A DNA stretch of 64,000 nucleotides from DASQDN01 sp963833675 (GCA_963833675.1 CAWHYW010000003.1:124001-188000); one strand, 5' to 3'. Shown: positions 1 to 8,503, numbered from the stretch's first letter. Numbers and translations are program-made. Notes: generated by a model not told the origin, from the letters alone.

Positions 1-506
1 GTCCACTGCCATCGCGGGCGGACGAATCCAAGTAGAAAGAGGAACGGATATCCGAATCCGATCTGAGATAACGTGTCTTCAAAGGTGAAGTTCGTCTGCG
101 GGCTGTGCGTCGATCGCAGGAAGACGCCGAGGGCGACCAGGATTAGAGAACGCCACAAAGCGTGGGCGAACATCTTGCCGAAAGTCCCGCCCTTCCCCAT
201 GCGTGATGCAATCGAGTAGGGAAGCGCCACACCAACCAGGAACGAGAACGATGGCTGGATCAGGTCATGCAGCGAAGCGCCTGCCCATGCGACGTGAGTT
301 TGGTTGTATCCCAGGATGCTCCAGAACCAGTTTCCGGGATACGCGGCGGCAACTCGCGATAGCTGCAGCACTTCCGCCATCATCAGGAACATTACCAAGC
401 CCCGGTAAGTGTCGACAGCTACGTTTCGAGGGGCCGGCAGAGCGATGTGCCGACTTTCGGCTAAAGGAGGCGCGCTAGTTAGTGCAGGCTGCAAACTACT
501 ACTCAC
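1..506 (-). CDS. Partial membrane acyltransferase, DUF5009/HGSNAT-like
   Basis: The reverse strand reads open from a GTG at 506 (TAA lies two codons upstream in frame) to the window edge, so the C-terminal part is missing. The N-terminus has a short soluble leader and then RNVAVDTYRGLVMFLMMAE, the typical entry into the first membrane helix of the heparan-alpha-glucosaminide N-acetyltransferase-like (DUF5009/DUF1624) family. Further hydrophobic helices follow (SFLVGVALPYS, LILVALGVFLRS, GFGYPFLFLLGFV). Such proteins are polytopic inner-membrane enzymes thought to move acetyl groups across the membrane onto sugars; the substrate cannot be told here. No strong ribosome binding site is visible. 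The family call is from the motif and hydrophobic pattern only. Confidence 0.7.
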   Translation of the reverse strand, partial: MSSSLQPALTSAPPLAESRHIALPAPRNVAVDTYRGLVMFLMMAEVLQLSRVAAAYPGNWFWSILGYNQTHVAWAGASLHDLIQPSFSFLVGVALPYSIASRMGKGGTFGKMFAHALWRSLILVALGVFLRSTHSPQTNFTFEDTLSQIGFGYPFLFLLGFVRPRWQW

Positions 507-591
507 ACATTAATACATTTTCAAGGCCGGCGGGGATGCGCCACTTCGCCGTCGAACTCGACAGGTAGATGGGTTCGAAGGCCTGAGACTC

Positions 592-2085
592 TCAATGAGA
601 ACATTCCTCAAATCGAATCGGAGTGCGTCCGCTCGGAATCGTCTCGGGTATAAGAGCGCACAAATGACGTCTGCCGGCGCCTTCGTCGAGTAAGCCGTCC
701 CGCACGAATGCCACGAGACTTTCGAATTCCTCCGCGCTTAGCTCAATTTTTGTTGCGAGCAGGGGATCAATACGGCTCAAGATCGGCTCAATTGGGCCCA
801 GGCGCACTCTCAAGTCCTTGTCGATGCCGGCTGAGTTTGGGTCATAGTTCCGCGCCGACGTGAATACATCGAGATGATGTCCGATGGCATCTTCCAGCCG
901 GCGGAAGGCGCCATTGTGGAAAAACGCGGGCTGCAGGGCGGCATTCCGTAGCGGAGATGTCCGGAATTTGTAGCGATCGGCGCGCGAACCGGTGACCTGC
1001 TCGAGGCCGAAGTCTTCATCTTTGCCGGGGCCATCGAAGACGACGTTGCCCTTGCCGATCCCAAATAGCGGAGCTATCTGCGGTACACCGATCACGTGCA
1101 TTTTGAAGTCGCTGAACATCTCGTTCGATTGGCCGCTTACTTTGTGACACTCGACGCATCCGCCTTTGCCGAAAAAGATCAGAGCCCCTTTTTTCTGTGG
1201 TAACGACATTGCCTGCCGTTCGCCCCGCGCAAAACGGTCAATCGGGGCATCCGCAAAGATGAGTGTAAATTCGAATTCCGCAATTGCGCGTCCGAACATC
1301 TTGAATGTCATTTTTCCGCCGCTCGCGACAGAAGGGAAAACCTCAGCAAATAATTGGCGGTACGCAGGAGATCCATTGAGCAGCGCAAGCACGGCTTGCC
1401 GAATGGGTTCGTTTCGAAAGCCGCTCGCGTCCGGAGGTGGCACGTTAGAACCCTGACCATCATCAAACTGATCGAATTCCGGCGAGATCGTTCCGGCTGT
1501 TCCTGTGAATCCTGCGACTTCGACCAGTTCCGTTGGTGGAAGCTGTCCCTGAGCAATTAACAAATGGGCGTTGATCGGGTCTTTCGGTGGAAACGCAATA
1601 GCACCTTCGGGAGGAGGGAAGAGAAAGCCGCGAGAATTGTCGAAGGGGTCTCCCGAGACCGATGCGAATCGGCCGTTCCACATAAGATTCGGATAGAAGG
1701 CAGCGTTCGCGACTGTCGGGGCACGGCGCTGGTTGCGAGGGCCGAAGCGGTTCTGCCCGACAATGTTGTTGTTTTGAATTCCGATTGCGATCGATTGGCT
1801 GTCACCAAACCCGTGCGTTGGAGAATGGCATCCGGCGCACGTGTTATCAGAATGAAGTCCTCCGATTTTGTCGAACCATAACAGCCGCCCCAGATTGGCC
1901 AGCTTTCTATCGATTTGGCGGCCAAGCCTCGCCTCGAGTGTGGATTGTATCCGACCCGTGAATCCCAATTGTTTCAATACGGCGGTGAGCGCCGTATCGA
2001 CATCGTGGTCTCCCTGGTGGGCCTCGTAACCGGTGACAATTCGCGAAAGAGCGGCGATCAGCACCGCGTATTTCAATGGAGACAC
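592..2085 (-). CDS. Di-haem cytochrome c peroxidase / MauG family protein
   Basis: A 497-aa protein with two c-type haem attachment sites: CAGCH (C83, C86, H87) followed by SPTHGFGD, and CVECH near residue 310. This two-haem layout with the FGD and FFHNGAFR-type segments is that of the bacterial di-haem peroxidase/MauG family, periplasmic proteins that reduce peroxide or oxidise a partner protein. The start is GTG at 2085, with AGGAG about nine bases upstream. The first 20 residues are hydrophobic and act plausibly as a secretion signal, though it is weak. It lies 115 bases downstream of a second di-haem gene on the same strand, so the two probably form an operon. The substrate is unknown. 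Confidence 0.85.
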   Translation of the reverse strand: MSPLKYAVLIAALSRIVTGYEAHQGDHDVDTALTAVLKQLGFTGRIQSTLEARLGRQIDRKLANLGRLLWFDKIGGLHSDNTCAGCHSPTHGFGDSQSIAIGIQNNNIVGQNRFGPRNQRRAPTVANAAFYPNLMWNGRFASVSGDPFDNSRGFLFPPPEGAIAFPPKDPINAHLLIAQGQLPPTELVEVAGFTGTAGTISPEFDQFDDGQGSNVPPPDASGFRNEPIRQAVLALLNGSPAYRQLFAEVFPSVASGGKMTFKMFGRAIAEFEFTLIFADAPIDRFARGERQAMSLPQKKGALIFFGKGGCVECHKVSGQSNEMFSDFKMHVIGVPQIAPLFGIGKGNVVFDGPGKDEDFGLEQVTGSRADRYKFRTSPLRNAALQPAFFHNGAFRRLEDAIGHHLDVFTSARNYDPNSAGIDKDLRVRLGPIEPILSRIDPLLATKIELSAEEFESLVAFVRDGLLDEGAGRRHLCALIPETIPSGRTPIRFEECSH

Positions 2086-2200
2086 CTAGATCATCTCCTA
2101 GCGGGGAAGAAGTATCGCATACATTCGCATAGCTCGAAGCGCATAACAGTAAATCCCGTTGCCGGCGCGACGACGATGCGCCGCGCCGGTCAGCCTCCGA

Positions 2201-3571
2201 CTACAAAGACCTAAGGAAATTGAGAAGGTCCTGCTTCTGCGCTACGGTCAGGCGATTGAAAGCCACAACCGATGCATTCGCTTCGGAGCCACTACTGGCA
2301 TGCGCTTGAATGGCTTGCATCAGATCACTCGTCCTACCGTCGTGCAGAAAGAATAAGCGTTGGCCGAGTCCCCAGAGCGGAGCAGTGCGGAACTCGCTGG
2401 GACCCGCGGAGCCCTGAATAATATCGTCTGCCAGACCTGATCCCATCCTGTGGACTAGCAGGTCAGAGAAGAGGTTCACGTCCTTGTTGTTAAGAGCCGC
2501 GACCGGTGATCCCCCGGTTTTGAAAGTGGGCGTGTGACAAAGCGGACAACCAACAGCTGTGAACTGCGTCTTTCCGCTGTTGATGGAAACGGCCGTCACG
2601 CTTCCAAATGAGGCGACCGGCGTGGGCGGAGCCAGCAATCTCATGAAGTTCGCAAATGCAACCGCGTCTGATGTCACGTCGCCAGGAGGTCCGGACGTGA
2701 AGCTGGTGTGGTCTTCCGGAGTTGCGTTGAACATACAGCCTGCAGTTTCGCCGCGTTTCTGCGGGAAAGCTTCGTTTGTTACGCCCTGCTCGACATTGTA
2801 TGCTTCCCCTGAAAAGATCAGCAGGGATTTGTTTTGTGCTTTCCAGCCGAAACGAGTAATGGTCCCGGCGTTGCCCTCCCGATTTTCATGGCCTGAGATT
2901 CCGAGGGCCGCTTTCGACGCCGCGTTCGCCGCCTTATTTGCGAGGATGTCGGAATCCCGTATAGTTTCAATAAGACCTGCTCCAAAGGTCGGTGTAGGAA
3001 TCCGAAAACTCAGATTGTTCTGCGCGGCAGCCGCTGCAAAATCCGGCTGAGCAATGTTGCTGCAACCGGGAGCGTCGGTACGACCTTTGATTGTGTAAAG
3101 GCCGTGCACTCCCCCGTCCCGAATCGTGTTTGTAGGTGGGTTGGCGTATTTGAACCGCGCCTCACGAGCCGGACCGTCTATCGTGATGAAGAACGGAACG
3201 ACGTTGGTTGCGCCATTCTTTGTTGCCACGGCGATCTGGGGGTTTGTTGCCGGGCTGGTACCACCGATTGCCGGCTGACTGTGGCATCCGACACAACTGT
3301 CATTGTTGAAGGTCGGTCCGAGTCCTGCCTCGGTTCCTGCAATCGTACCGGTAACAGACTGAATTTCCTGGAATGCATCTTTCCCCTTGCTAAAGACAGT
3401 GGCTTCCTTATTCGTCAACCCGGCCAACGGCGCTCCGGCGCCCGCAGAGCCTGTCCGGACACCCAGATCTGTTTGGGCCGACAGCATGACCGCGAGCGGA
3501 AACGCTGATGCCCATAATTTCAGCATCTCTCGGAAAGAGATGAGCAGTCTACTCCCATGACTTCTGACCAT
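2201..3571 (-). CDS. Di-haem oxidoreductase, DUF1111 (putative thiol oxidoreductase)
   Basis: A 456-aa exported protein with two haem c sites, CVGCHSQP (C93, C96, H97) and CPLCHTP near residue 345, plus the C-terminal FFLHDGRT block typical of DUF1111. The family is related to di-haem peroxidases; its physiological reaction is not firmly known. The ATG at 3571 is chosen because TGAGGAG lies seven bases upstream, although an internal ATG at 3526 would place the signal helix (LWASAFPLAVMLSAQ) closer to the N-terminus. It precedes the other di-haem gene on the same strand. The 5' leader of about 170 bases contains several hairpins (see 3590-3745), which could act on this gene if it is transcribed through them. 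Confidence 0.85.
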   Translation of the reverse strand: MVRSHGSRLLISFREMLKLWASAFPLAVMLSAQTDLGVRTGSAGAGAPLAGLTNKEATVFSKGKDAFQEIQSVTGTIAGTEAGLGPTFNNDSCVGCHSQPAIGGTSPATNPQIAVATKNGATNVVPFFITIDGPAREARFKYANPPTNTIRDGGVHGLYTIKGRTDAPGCSNIAQPDFAAAAAQNNLSFRIPTPTFGAGLIETIRDSDILANKAANAASKAALGISGHENREGNAGTITRFGWKAQNKSLLIFSGEAYNVEQGVTNEAFPQKRGETAGCMFNATPEDHTSFTSGPPGDVTSDAVAFANFMRLLAPPTPVASFGSVTAVSINSGKTQFTAVGCPLCHTPTFKTGGSPVAALNNKDVNLFSDLLVHRMGSGLADDIIQGSAGPSEFRTAPLWGLGQRLFFLHDGRTSDLMQAIQAHASSGSEANASVVAFNRLTVAQKQDLLNFLRSL

Positions 3572-3589
3572 GTGAAATCTCCTCAGCGA

Positions 3590-3745
3590 TGCGGCTCCGC
3601 TAAGCGGGAACCGTCATATGTTCTGTGTGGAGTTAGAACCGGGAGTCACACGAAAGTGATAACATCCAAGCAGTACGCCAGTACTCTTGGTGTCCCTTCG
3701 CGGACGCCAGGTAATCGACCCCGCCCACACGCGGGGTCGATTTTT
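3590..3745 (+). ncRNA. Candidate structured RNA ending in a terminator
   Basis: No protein gene is visible, but consecutive hairpins are. GTTCT pairs with AGAAC around 3620-3650; CAC-GAAA-GTG lies near 3652-3661; CCAAG-c-AGTAC / GTACT-CTTGG occupies 3666-3690; TGTCC / GGACG occupies 3691-3706; then comes a perfect 12-bp terminator stem. The T-run follows the stem on the + strand, which points to a small RNA or leader transcribed rightward. On the - strand the same hairpins would instead lie in the 5' leader of the di-haem operon. It matches no riboswitch, 6S or SRP consensus that I recognise. The 5' boundary is a guess. Confidence 0.4.
3713..3745 (+). terminator. Rho-independent terminator
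   Basis: A perfect 12-bp inverted repeat (arms 3713-3724 and 3731-3742, loop CCACAC) is followed directly by T residues on the + strand (five T in total at 3741-3745). The - strand side has no T-run, so it works rightward. No + strand protein gene ends here, which is the reason to suspect an RNA gene upstream. Confidence 0.8.
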
Positions 3746-3777
3746 ATCCTGCTGCGAGAGGGCAGGACGGGACGGTG

Positions 3778-3828
3778 TTATGGGCTGACACACTTACGCC
3801 CGGAAGACCTTTTTGTGGTCAGCCATAA
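3778..3828. repeat. Inverted repeat upstream of the 3955 gene
   Basis: TTATGGGCTGAC (3778-3789) pairs with GTCAGCCATAA (3818-3828), leaving one unpaired G and a loop of about 28 bases. There is no T-run on either side. It lies about 100 bases before the promoter of the next gene and could be an operator or an RNA hairpin; the role is unknown. Confidence 0.4.
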
Positions 3829-3938
3829 AACAAGCTAGTAGGAGAAAGGATTATCATCCATTAGTACTATCAGGCGCAAGGTACTAACCGTGATGCTGGC
3901 TACTTTCCTCGGGTGCATTTTCAAGGTGTTCCGTTGCG

Positions 3939-3944
3939 TATAAT
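3939..3944 (+). promoter_or_regulatory. -10 box of a possibly leaderless promoter
   Basis: A perfect TATAAT lies 10 bases before the ATG at 3955. Initiation about seven bases downstream of the box would start the transcript within a few bases of the start codon. A weak -35-like TTTTCA lies near 3918. No Shine-Dalgarno sequence precedes the ATG, which fits a leaderless message. Confidence 0.45.
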
Positions 3945-3954
3945 CTGTGCAACT

Positions 3955-4440
3955 ATGGCCGACAGCGGGGCTTCTTCGTTACGGATTCGGGATTGGGATG
4001 CAGCTGCCAAATTCGCGGGCATCATCGCTTTGGTAGCGGGCGGAGTTTGGAGTGTATGGCTTTACCATGAGACTGCAAAACAACAGGCGGCATCTGCAAG
4101 GATCGAAGCGCAGAAGGCCTTCTCAGCGAAGCGCCTCGAATTGTACGAGAAGCTTTCGTATCTCGCGTCCTCCGTCGCGCAGCGGGATTTGCCTCTGGAC
4201 ATTCGAAGGGCAAAGCGACAGGAATTAGATCAGATCGTCAACGGACCGCTTGCGCTCGTTGCACAAGACAAGGTGTTCGCCGCTCTTCGCGATTTTTATA
4301 CTTGCCTGGACAACCGCCAGTGCGCAAAAGGTAGCTTGATGCTTTACTCGAGAAATGTCGCGCGCGCATGTCGCACTTCTATCGAGGAGTCATGGCAGGT
4401 GAGTTTACCACCCGTGCCGTCGTCCGATAGTCTACCTTGA
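3955..4440 (+). CDS. Hypothetical single-pass membrane protein
   Basis: A protein of about 161 aa. I do not recognise the family. One membrane helix (FAGIIALVAGGVWSVWLY) lies near residues 19-37, followed by a charged alanine-rich helix (AARIEAQKAFSAKRLELYEKLS type) that may form a coiled coil, then a small C-terminal domain with two cysteine pairs. The topology suggests an inner-membrane anchor with a cytoplasmic or periplasmic helical domain. The ATG at 3955 is preferred over 3913 because a TATAAT box ends 10 bases before it and the upstream residues look non-coding. It converges with the nitrile hydratase operon. Confidence 0.55.
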   Translation: MADSGASSLRIRDWDAAAKFAGIIALVAGGVWSVWLYHETAKQQAASARIEAQKAFSAKRLELYEKLSYLASSVAQRDLPLDIRRAKRQELDQIVNGPLALVAQDKVFAALRDFYTCLDNRQCAKGSLMLYSRNVARACRTSIEESWQVSLPPVPSSDSLP

Positions 4441-4454
4441 GGGCTTTGCGCGAG

Positions 4455-4865
4455 CTAGATGTAGCGATTGAACTGGCGGTCGGCCAACTCTGTCGGAGGA
4501 TCGAGATAGCGCTCTTCGAGTAACATCCGTTCTACGTAGCCGTAGATTAAGCTCACGTCCTTTTCATCATTGATCGAATGGAGCCAAACGCTACGTCCGC
4601 GAAAGAAGATCAGAACGACGTTTGCAAGCGGGCATGGACCCAGGCAGCCGGAAATCGTCAGATGGAATCGGCGGCGAATGCCGCGTAGCTTCCATTGACG
4701 CTTGAATTCGTCGAGGGGTAAAGGAGGAAATCCCTTATCTGTACGGCCGCAACAGCAGCCCTGGCAAACAAAGAGTTGGCCGTCCTGAATGCGAATCTCT
4801 TTTGCAGTACCGTCCGCCCTGATAATCTGCTGTAACGGAGTTTGATCAAAACGGCTGGAACTCAC
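4455..4865 (-). CDS. Thioredoxin-like [2Fe-2S] ferredoxin of the nitrile hydratase operon
   Basis: A 136-aa protein with cysteine groups VCQGCCCGR and SGCLGPCPLANV, the pattern of small thioredoxin-fold [2Fe-2S] ferredoxins. It starts with GTG at 4865, seven bases after the stop of the nitrile hydratase accessory gene, and is the last gene of the operon. Ferredoxins of this type are often found next to cobalt-type nitrile hydratase or cobalamin genes, so a role in cobalt insertion or in oxidation of the active-site cysteines is plausible. That role is inferred from context only. Confidence 0.65.
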   Translation of the reverse strand: MSSSRFDQTPLQQIIRADGTAKEIRIQDGQLFVCQGCCCGRTDKGFPPLPLDEFKRQWKLRGIRRRFHLTISGCLGPCPLANVVLIFFRGRSVWLHSINDEKDVSLIYGYVERMLLEERYLDPPTELADRQFNRYI

Positions 4866-4872
4866 AGCGAAG

Positions 4873-5238
4873 TCAATGGTCGTGTCTCAAAACGACTGGT
4901 TGGCCGTGCGGGGTGTGACGATAGGCGTCCGCCCATGCTTCCTTTCTCTGCGCGAGAGATGAAGCATTTGTCAGACCTTTGCTCGTAACCAGGCGTTCGA
5001 GCGTCGCGAGCCAATGTTGGTAGTAGCGCGTTCCATCGTCCGGTTCGCCTCGATCGGCGGCAGCTTGGAGTTCGGCAGCTAATTCCGCTGCCCACTCTTT
5101 CCAGGTGAAATAGCCCAATTCGGAAAGCCTTACTGCCAAAGCGAAAGCTTGCGCCTGCCACGGTTCGGCAAAAGCAGGACCGCCCTCGTCTCGAGGAAGG
5201 CTCGGCAAATCACGATCAGGCTTGTTCAAGATAGTCAT
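4873..5238 (-). CDS. Nitrile hydratase accessory protein (activator/beta-like)
   Basis: A 121-aa homologue of the N-terminal half of the nitrile hydratase beta subunit (PAFAEPWQAQAFALAV, FTWKEWAAEL, YYQHWLATLERLV). This is the family of NHase accessory proteins that chaperone cobalt incorporation and alpha-subunit cysteine oxidation. The ATG at 5238 overlaps the end of the beta-subunit gene by 23 bases, so translation is probably coupled. Its position between the beta subunit and the ferredoxin is the usual order for cobalt NHase operons. Confidence 0.85.
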   Translation of the reverse strand: MTILNKPDRDLPSLPRDEGGPAFAEPWQAQAFALAVRLSELGYFTWKEWAAELAAELQAAADRGEPDDGTRYYQHWLATLERLVTSKGLTNASSLAQRKEAWADAYRHTPHGQPVVLRHDH

Positions 5239-5872
5239 CCCACATGTCGATATAAACGGAATCTACGGGCGAAGCCTGGTCTCCCCAAAGTTCCCGTGCA
5301 GAGAATCTAACGGAATAGACGTGCTGCCGCTTCTCTCCCCGATACTGCGCGTTCGTATCAGGGAAGGTATAAACACCGTGGTCGCGGTCAATCTGGCCGA
5401 TCTTGCCTCGCGCATATCGCGGAAGGCGCGTGTGGCCCACGGGATTGATGTTCCGGGCTCGAACGCGCTGCCCAATACTGAAGTTCGGAAGACTCGACGG
5501 ATCTTTGCTGGAAGGAATCCCGCGGTCGATGATGCGAGCCGCTGCCGGCGTGAGCGCCGGTTGCGCTTTGGGCGAACCAGCCGCGGTTTCGCCGCTCTCA
5601 AACTCATCTTGGGTCAGGAAGCCGTAAGCGACGACTCGTTTTTCTAGCGCAGCCAACCATCGTTCGTAGTAACTAAGTCGTAGGTAGTCCGCGGGTGGGA
5701 GAAGTTCGATGTCATGCCGCCACGCATCGAGGTTCCACTTGCCCCAGGCGCCCATGGCGCGATTCATCGCGTACACGCGGCCTTCCCATCGGGAGTGAAA
5801 GACCGGCTCATCCTCCTCGTAGCGGATCGGCCCCATCCCCTGCATCCCACCCATATCGTGTACGCCGTTCAT
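5216..5872 (-). CDS. nthB: Nitrile hydratase subunit beta
   Basis: A 218-aa protein beginning MNGVHDMGGMQGMGPI, the conserved N-terminus of NHase beta, with EPVFHSRWEGRVYAM, the helical YYERWLAALE segment and the C-terminal SH3-like barrel (FSIGQRVRARNINPVGHTR, then YSVRFSARELWG). With alpha it forms the metalloenzyme that hydrates nitriles to amides in the cytoplasm. The ATG overlaps the alpha stop codon by four bases. The length is normal for the family. No amidase or aldoxime dehydratase gene is adjacent, so the downstream fate of the amide is not shown here. Confidence 0.93.
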   Translation of the reverse strand: MNGVHDMGGMQGMGPIRYEEDEPVFHSRWEGRVYAMNRAMGAWGKWNLDAWRHDIELLPPADYLRLSYYERWLAALEKRVVAYGFLTQDEFESGETAAGSPKAQPALTPAAARIIDRGIPSSKDPSSLPNFSIGQRVRARNINPVGHTRLPRYARGKIGQIDRDHGVYTFPDTNAQYRGEKRQHVYSVRFSARELWGDQASPVDSVYIDMWDDYLEQA

Positions 5873-6504
5873 TTCTGGTCTCCGCTCCCTGGCATCGGTA
5901 CGTTCGAGACACCAATCATGGCATCTCGAGTTACCAGTGCCGCAAGTTCTTCCTCGCTCAGATTGTCCGTTCCGGGTGGACGTTCAGGTAAGACGAGATA
6001 GCGCAATTCGGCCGTACTGTCCCAAACGCGAACTTCGACATCTTCGGCGAGATCCAGACCGAACTCGCGTAAAATGGCTCTCGGGTCGATCACAGCGCGG
6101 GAGCGGTAGGCAGAGGATTTATACCAGACCGGTGGCAGTCCCAGGACTGGCCAGGGATAGCATGAACAGAGCGTGCAAACTACCAGATTATGTATTTTCG
6201 GCTGGTTCTCGAGGACAACCATGTGCTCACCATGTTGGCTGGTACATCCAACTTCGGCAAGCGCGGACGCGGGATCATTCAACAGTCGCTTCTTGAAAGC
6301 AGGATCCACCCAGGCTCGTGCCACGACACGTGCCCCATTGCGCGGACCTACTTTGTTTTGAAATGTGTCAATTAATGCATCAAGCGCGGCCGGATCGACG
6401 AATCCTTTCTCTGTCAGGAGAGATTCCAGCGCTTTAACCCTTAGAGTGAGGTCCGAAGGGGGCTCCTGATGGTCGTGAGAGTGTTCCTTTTCGTGCGCGT
6501 GCAA
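5869..6504 (-). CDS. nthA: Nitrile hydratase subunit alpha, cobalt type
   Basis: About 211 aa, carrying the metal-binding claw VCTLCSC (C110, S114, C115; first Cys C110 and C113 also in the motif). Threonine at the third position is the mark of cobalt-type enzymes; iron types have VCSLCSC. WPVLGLPPVWYKS and the C-terminal VLPERPPGT block are also conserved. The start is taken as TTG at 6504, because AGGGAG lies just upstream and the protein then begins with the usual His-rich leader (HEKEHSHDHQEPPSD); a TTG at 6555 is in frame but lacks a binding site. First gene of a four-gene operon: alpha, beta, accessory, ferredoxin. Confidence 0.93.
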   Translation of the reverse strand: MHAHEKEHSHDHQEPPSDLTLRVKALESLLTEKGFVDPAALDALIDTFQNKVGPRNGARVVARAWVDPAFKKRLLNDPASALAEVGCTSQHGEHMVVLENQPKIHNLVVCTLCSCYPWPVLGLPPVWYKSSAYRSRAVIDPRAILREFGLDLAEDVEVRVWDSTAELRYLVLPERPPGTDNLSEEELAALVTRDAMIGVSNVPMPGSGDQK

Positions 6505-7021
6505 TGGACTCCCTATGGCCGCTGCGACGTGGCGCGGCAGCAACGAGTTTATCAAACAGGTTGGCGGGCTTGCTTTGTTTCCGGCTTTTCGTGCTTACGG
6601 GATTCTAGGCAGCCCGAAGTTTTGAGCCAGACGATTCAACTGGGCGCGCACTGCCGCCCATTGACTCTCGGCGTCCCGATTCCCGGAACCTGTGGACACA
6701 TCTGCGTGCCATGTAGGCTTCGGCCTGATTGTCCGGCCGTTGAACTATGGGACGGAGCGCAAGCGGGATTCCGTCTAAGCCTCGCATAGCGAGCTTGCTA
6801 AATTGTTGTTTTGATCACTTTTCTTCGCATCGAGGGTAATGGTGCTGCGCGAAGGATCGCACGAAAATTGGTATTCGACGTCCGTAGTACATACTCAGGT
6901 CGTAAGCTGACACCTTTTTTTCTCGGGGTGAACCTGGACCCTCACATCCGCGTCAATGTTTTAAAACCACCAGCACTCGGATTGAGTCATACCAAACGAC
7001 CTGTCCGAGACAACAAAACGA
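6505..7021. other. Intergenic region upstream of divergent genes
   Basis: No complete gene is seen. On the - strand near 6606-6740 one frame reads like the end of a protein (ESQWAAVRAQLNRLAQNFG, then a stop), but it has no start codon and runs into a stop upstream, so it may be a gene remnant. The region must hold the promoter of the nitrile hydratase operon and that of the outer-membrane gene at 7022; I cannot place either with confidence. Confidence 0.4.
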
Positions 7022-8473
7022 ATGGGAGAAAACGATATTTCAGAAAACAACTCTCCGCTTGTTCGCGGGCATCTACTCATCGGTATCCTTTTTTGCCTGT
7101 GTGGCGCCATACAGGGCCGATCCGCGGAACCTGATGAAGCGGGGGCGGTAAATGAATCCTCAGTAGATGTCGGTACCGAATTCCTGATTAAACCGGCTGC
7201 GAACCTGATCAATCCGACTTTTAAGGTTGAGGCGAAGCGACCGAGGGTCAATTGGACGGGCGTGCTGACTCAGTCCCTTGAATTTCTTGCAGTCGAGCAT
7301 GCTTTTCGATTAGCGACAGAGAAGGGGACGCGCGAGGGTATGAGTCAGATTCCTCGAGGATATCTGAATGCGGTAAGCAATTTACACGGATGGTCCGACG
7401 GTGATCCCTTCTATGTCAACTACGTCGGTCATCCAATGCAAGGCGCGATCGCCGGCTATATCTGGGCGCAAAATGACACGCGGTACCTCCACGTAGAATT
7501 CGGCCGCAATAGCGACTATTGGAAAAGCAGGTTGCGCGCGACGGCGTTCTCCTGGGTGTACAGCGAACAGTTTGAGATCGGGCCTTTGAGCGAAGCTTCT
7601 ATCGGAGGAATCCAGGCGCTGTATCCGCAACAAGGCTTTGTCGATCACGTTGTGACGCCGATCATAGGTCTAGGTTGGATGATTGCTGAAGATTCCCTGG
7701 ACAAATACGTCGTAAAGTTCCTGGAGGCGCGCACCTCCAACCGTTTCCTCCGGACAGTAGCGCGCGGGGGATTGAATCCGAGTCGCACGTTTACAAATGT
7801 GCTGGCCGGAAAAGCGCCTTGGTATCGGCCTACGGATCCCGAGACATTGGCGTTCGGACGCTCGTTGAAACCATCGAAGCCTTCCAAAGCGGCTCCCGTC
7901 GCGCCACCGCGGGGTGTAGCGCCCTTTGAATTTAGCGCCATTACGAGTTTTCGGACGTTTGCTGGATCATCCGCTCGCGGCTCTTGCCCTGGCGGCGGAG
8001 CTTCCGGAGCTTTTCGTTTGGCAGCTACCTGGCAGTTGGCGTTCGAAGTTGACGGGTGCCGCCTTAACGGGTTGCCGAATAATTTCAGCGGCGACATACT
8101 CAGTTATCTGATCGGCCCTCGCTGGGTACCTCAGGCCTCCGGACGTTGGAGTCCGTATGCTCAAGTGTTGATCGGTGGTCGGAAGGTCACTCAAGAACAG
8201 ATCTTCCCCGATAAACAGCGAGCGTTAACTTTGATTGCAGAGAAAAAGGATTTGCCGCCGCCTAACCACGAAGACTATACGCGCGAGAGCGAATCGAGCG
8301 GCCTTTCCGTTGCTGCCGGAGCTGGTCTGGATCTTAAGCTGAACGACGCAGTTGCCGTCCGTCTGGCAAAACTAGATTATGCTCACTCGTGGGTCAGCAA
8401 CTTCGGAACTGTTAACTATGCAAACGATGTCAACTTCACAACCGGAATAGTGATCCGGCTCGGGACCTGGTGA
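7022..8473 (+). CDS. Exported protein with C-terminal outer-membrane beta-barrel
   Basis: A 483-aa protein. An N-terminal signal helix (GHLLIGILFCLCGAIQG, about residues 17-33) is followed by a domain of about 230 residues with HPMQGAIAGYIWAQN and then a Pro/Ala-rich linker near residue 290. The C-terminal 190 residues have the alternating pattern and closing Phe/Leu strand of small outer-membrane barrels (LSVAAGAGLDLKLND and GIVIRLGTW at the end). It is probably a surface or outer-membrane protein of unknown function; similar two-part proteins occur in Acidobacteria. It stands alone, convergent with the helicase gene. Confidence 0.6.
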   Translation: MGENDISENNSPLVRGHLLIGILFCLCGAIQGRSAEPDEAGAVNESSVDVGTEFLIKPAANLINPTFKVEAKRPRVNWTGVLTQSLEFLAVEHAFRLATEKGTREGMSQIPRGYLNAVSNLHGWSDGDPFYVNYVGHPMQGAIAGYIWAQNDTRYLHVEFGRNSDYWKSRLRATAFSWVYSEQFEIGPLSEASIGGIQALYPQQGFVDHVVTPIIGLGWMIAEDSLDKYVVKFLEARTSNRFLRTVARGGLNPSRTFTNVLAGKAPWYRPTDPETLAFGRSLKPSKPSKAAPVAPPRGVAPFEFSAITSFRTFAGSSARGSCPGGGASGAFRLAATWQLAFEVDGCRLNGLPNNFSGDILSYLIGPRWVPQASGRWSPYAQVLIGGRKVTQEQIFPDKQRALTLIAEKKDLPPPNHEDYTRESESSGLSVAAGAGLDLKLNDAVAVRLAKLDYAHSWVSNFGTVNYANDVNFTTGIVIRLGTW

Positions 8474-8503
8474 CATTGGTCAGATGTGACGCTCGTCGAA
8501 TGC

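Noticed and set aside
203..478. Rightward frame of 91 codons at the window start
   Set aside because: It is antisense to the acyltransferase-like gene, whose first membrane helix motif is clear.
6605..6787. Leftward 60-codon frame upstream of nitrile hydratase
   Set aside because: There is no ribosome site or known match; a neighbouring frame looks more protein-like but has no start, so neither is called.
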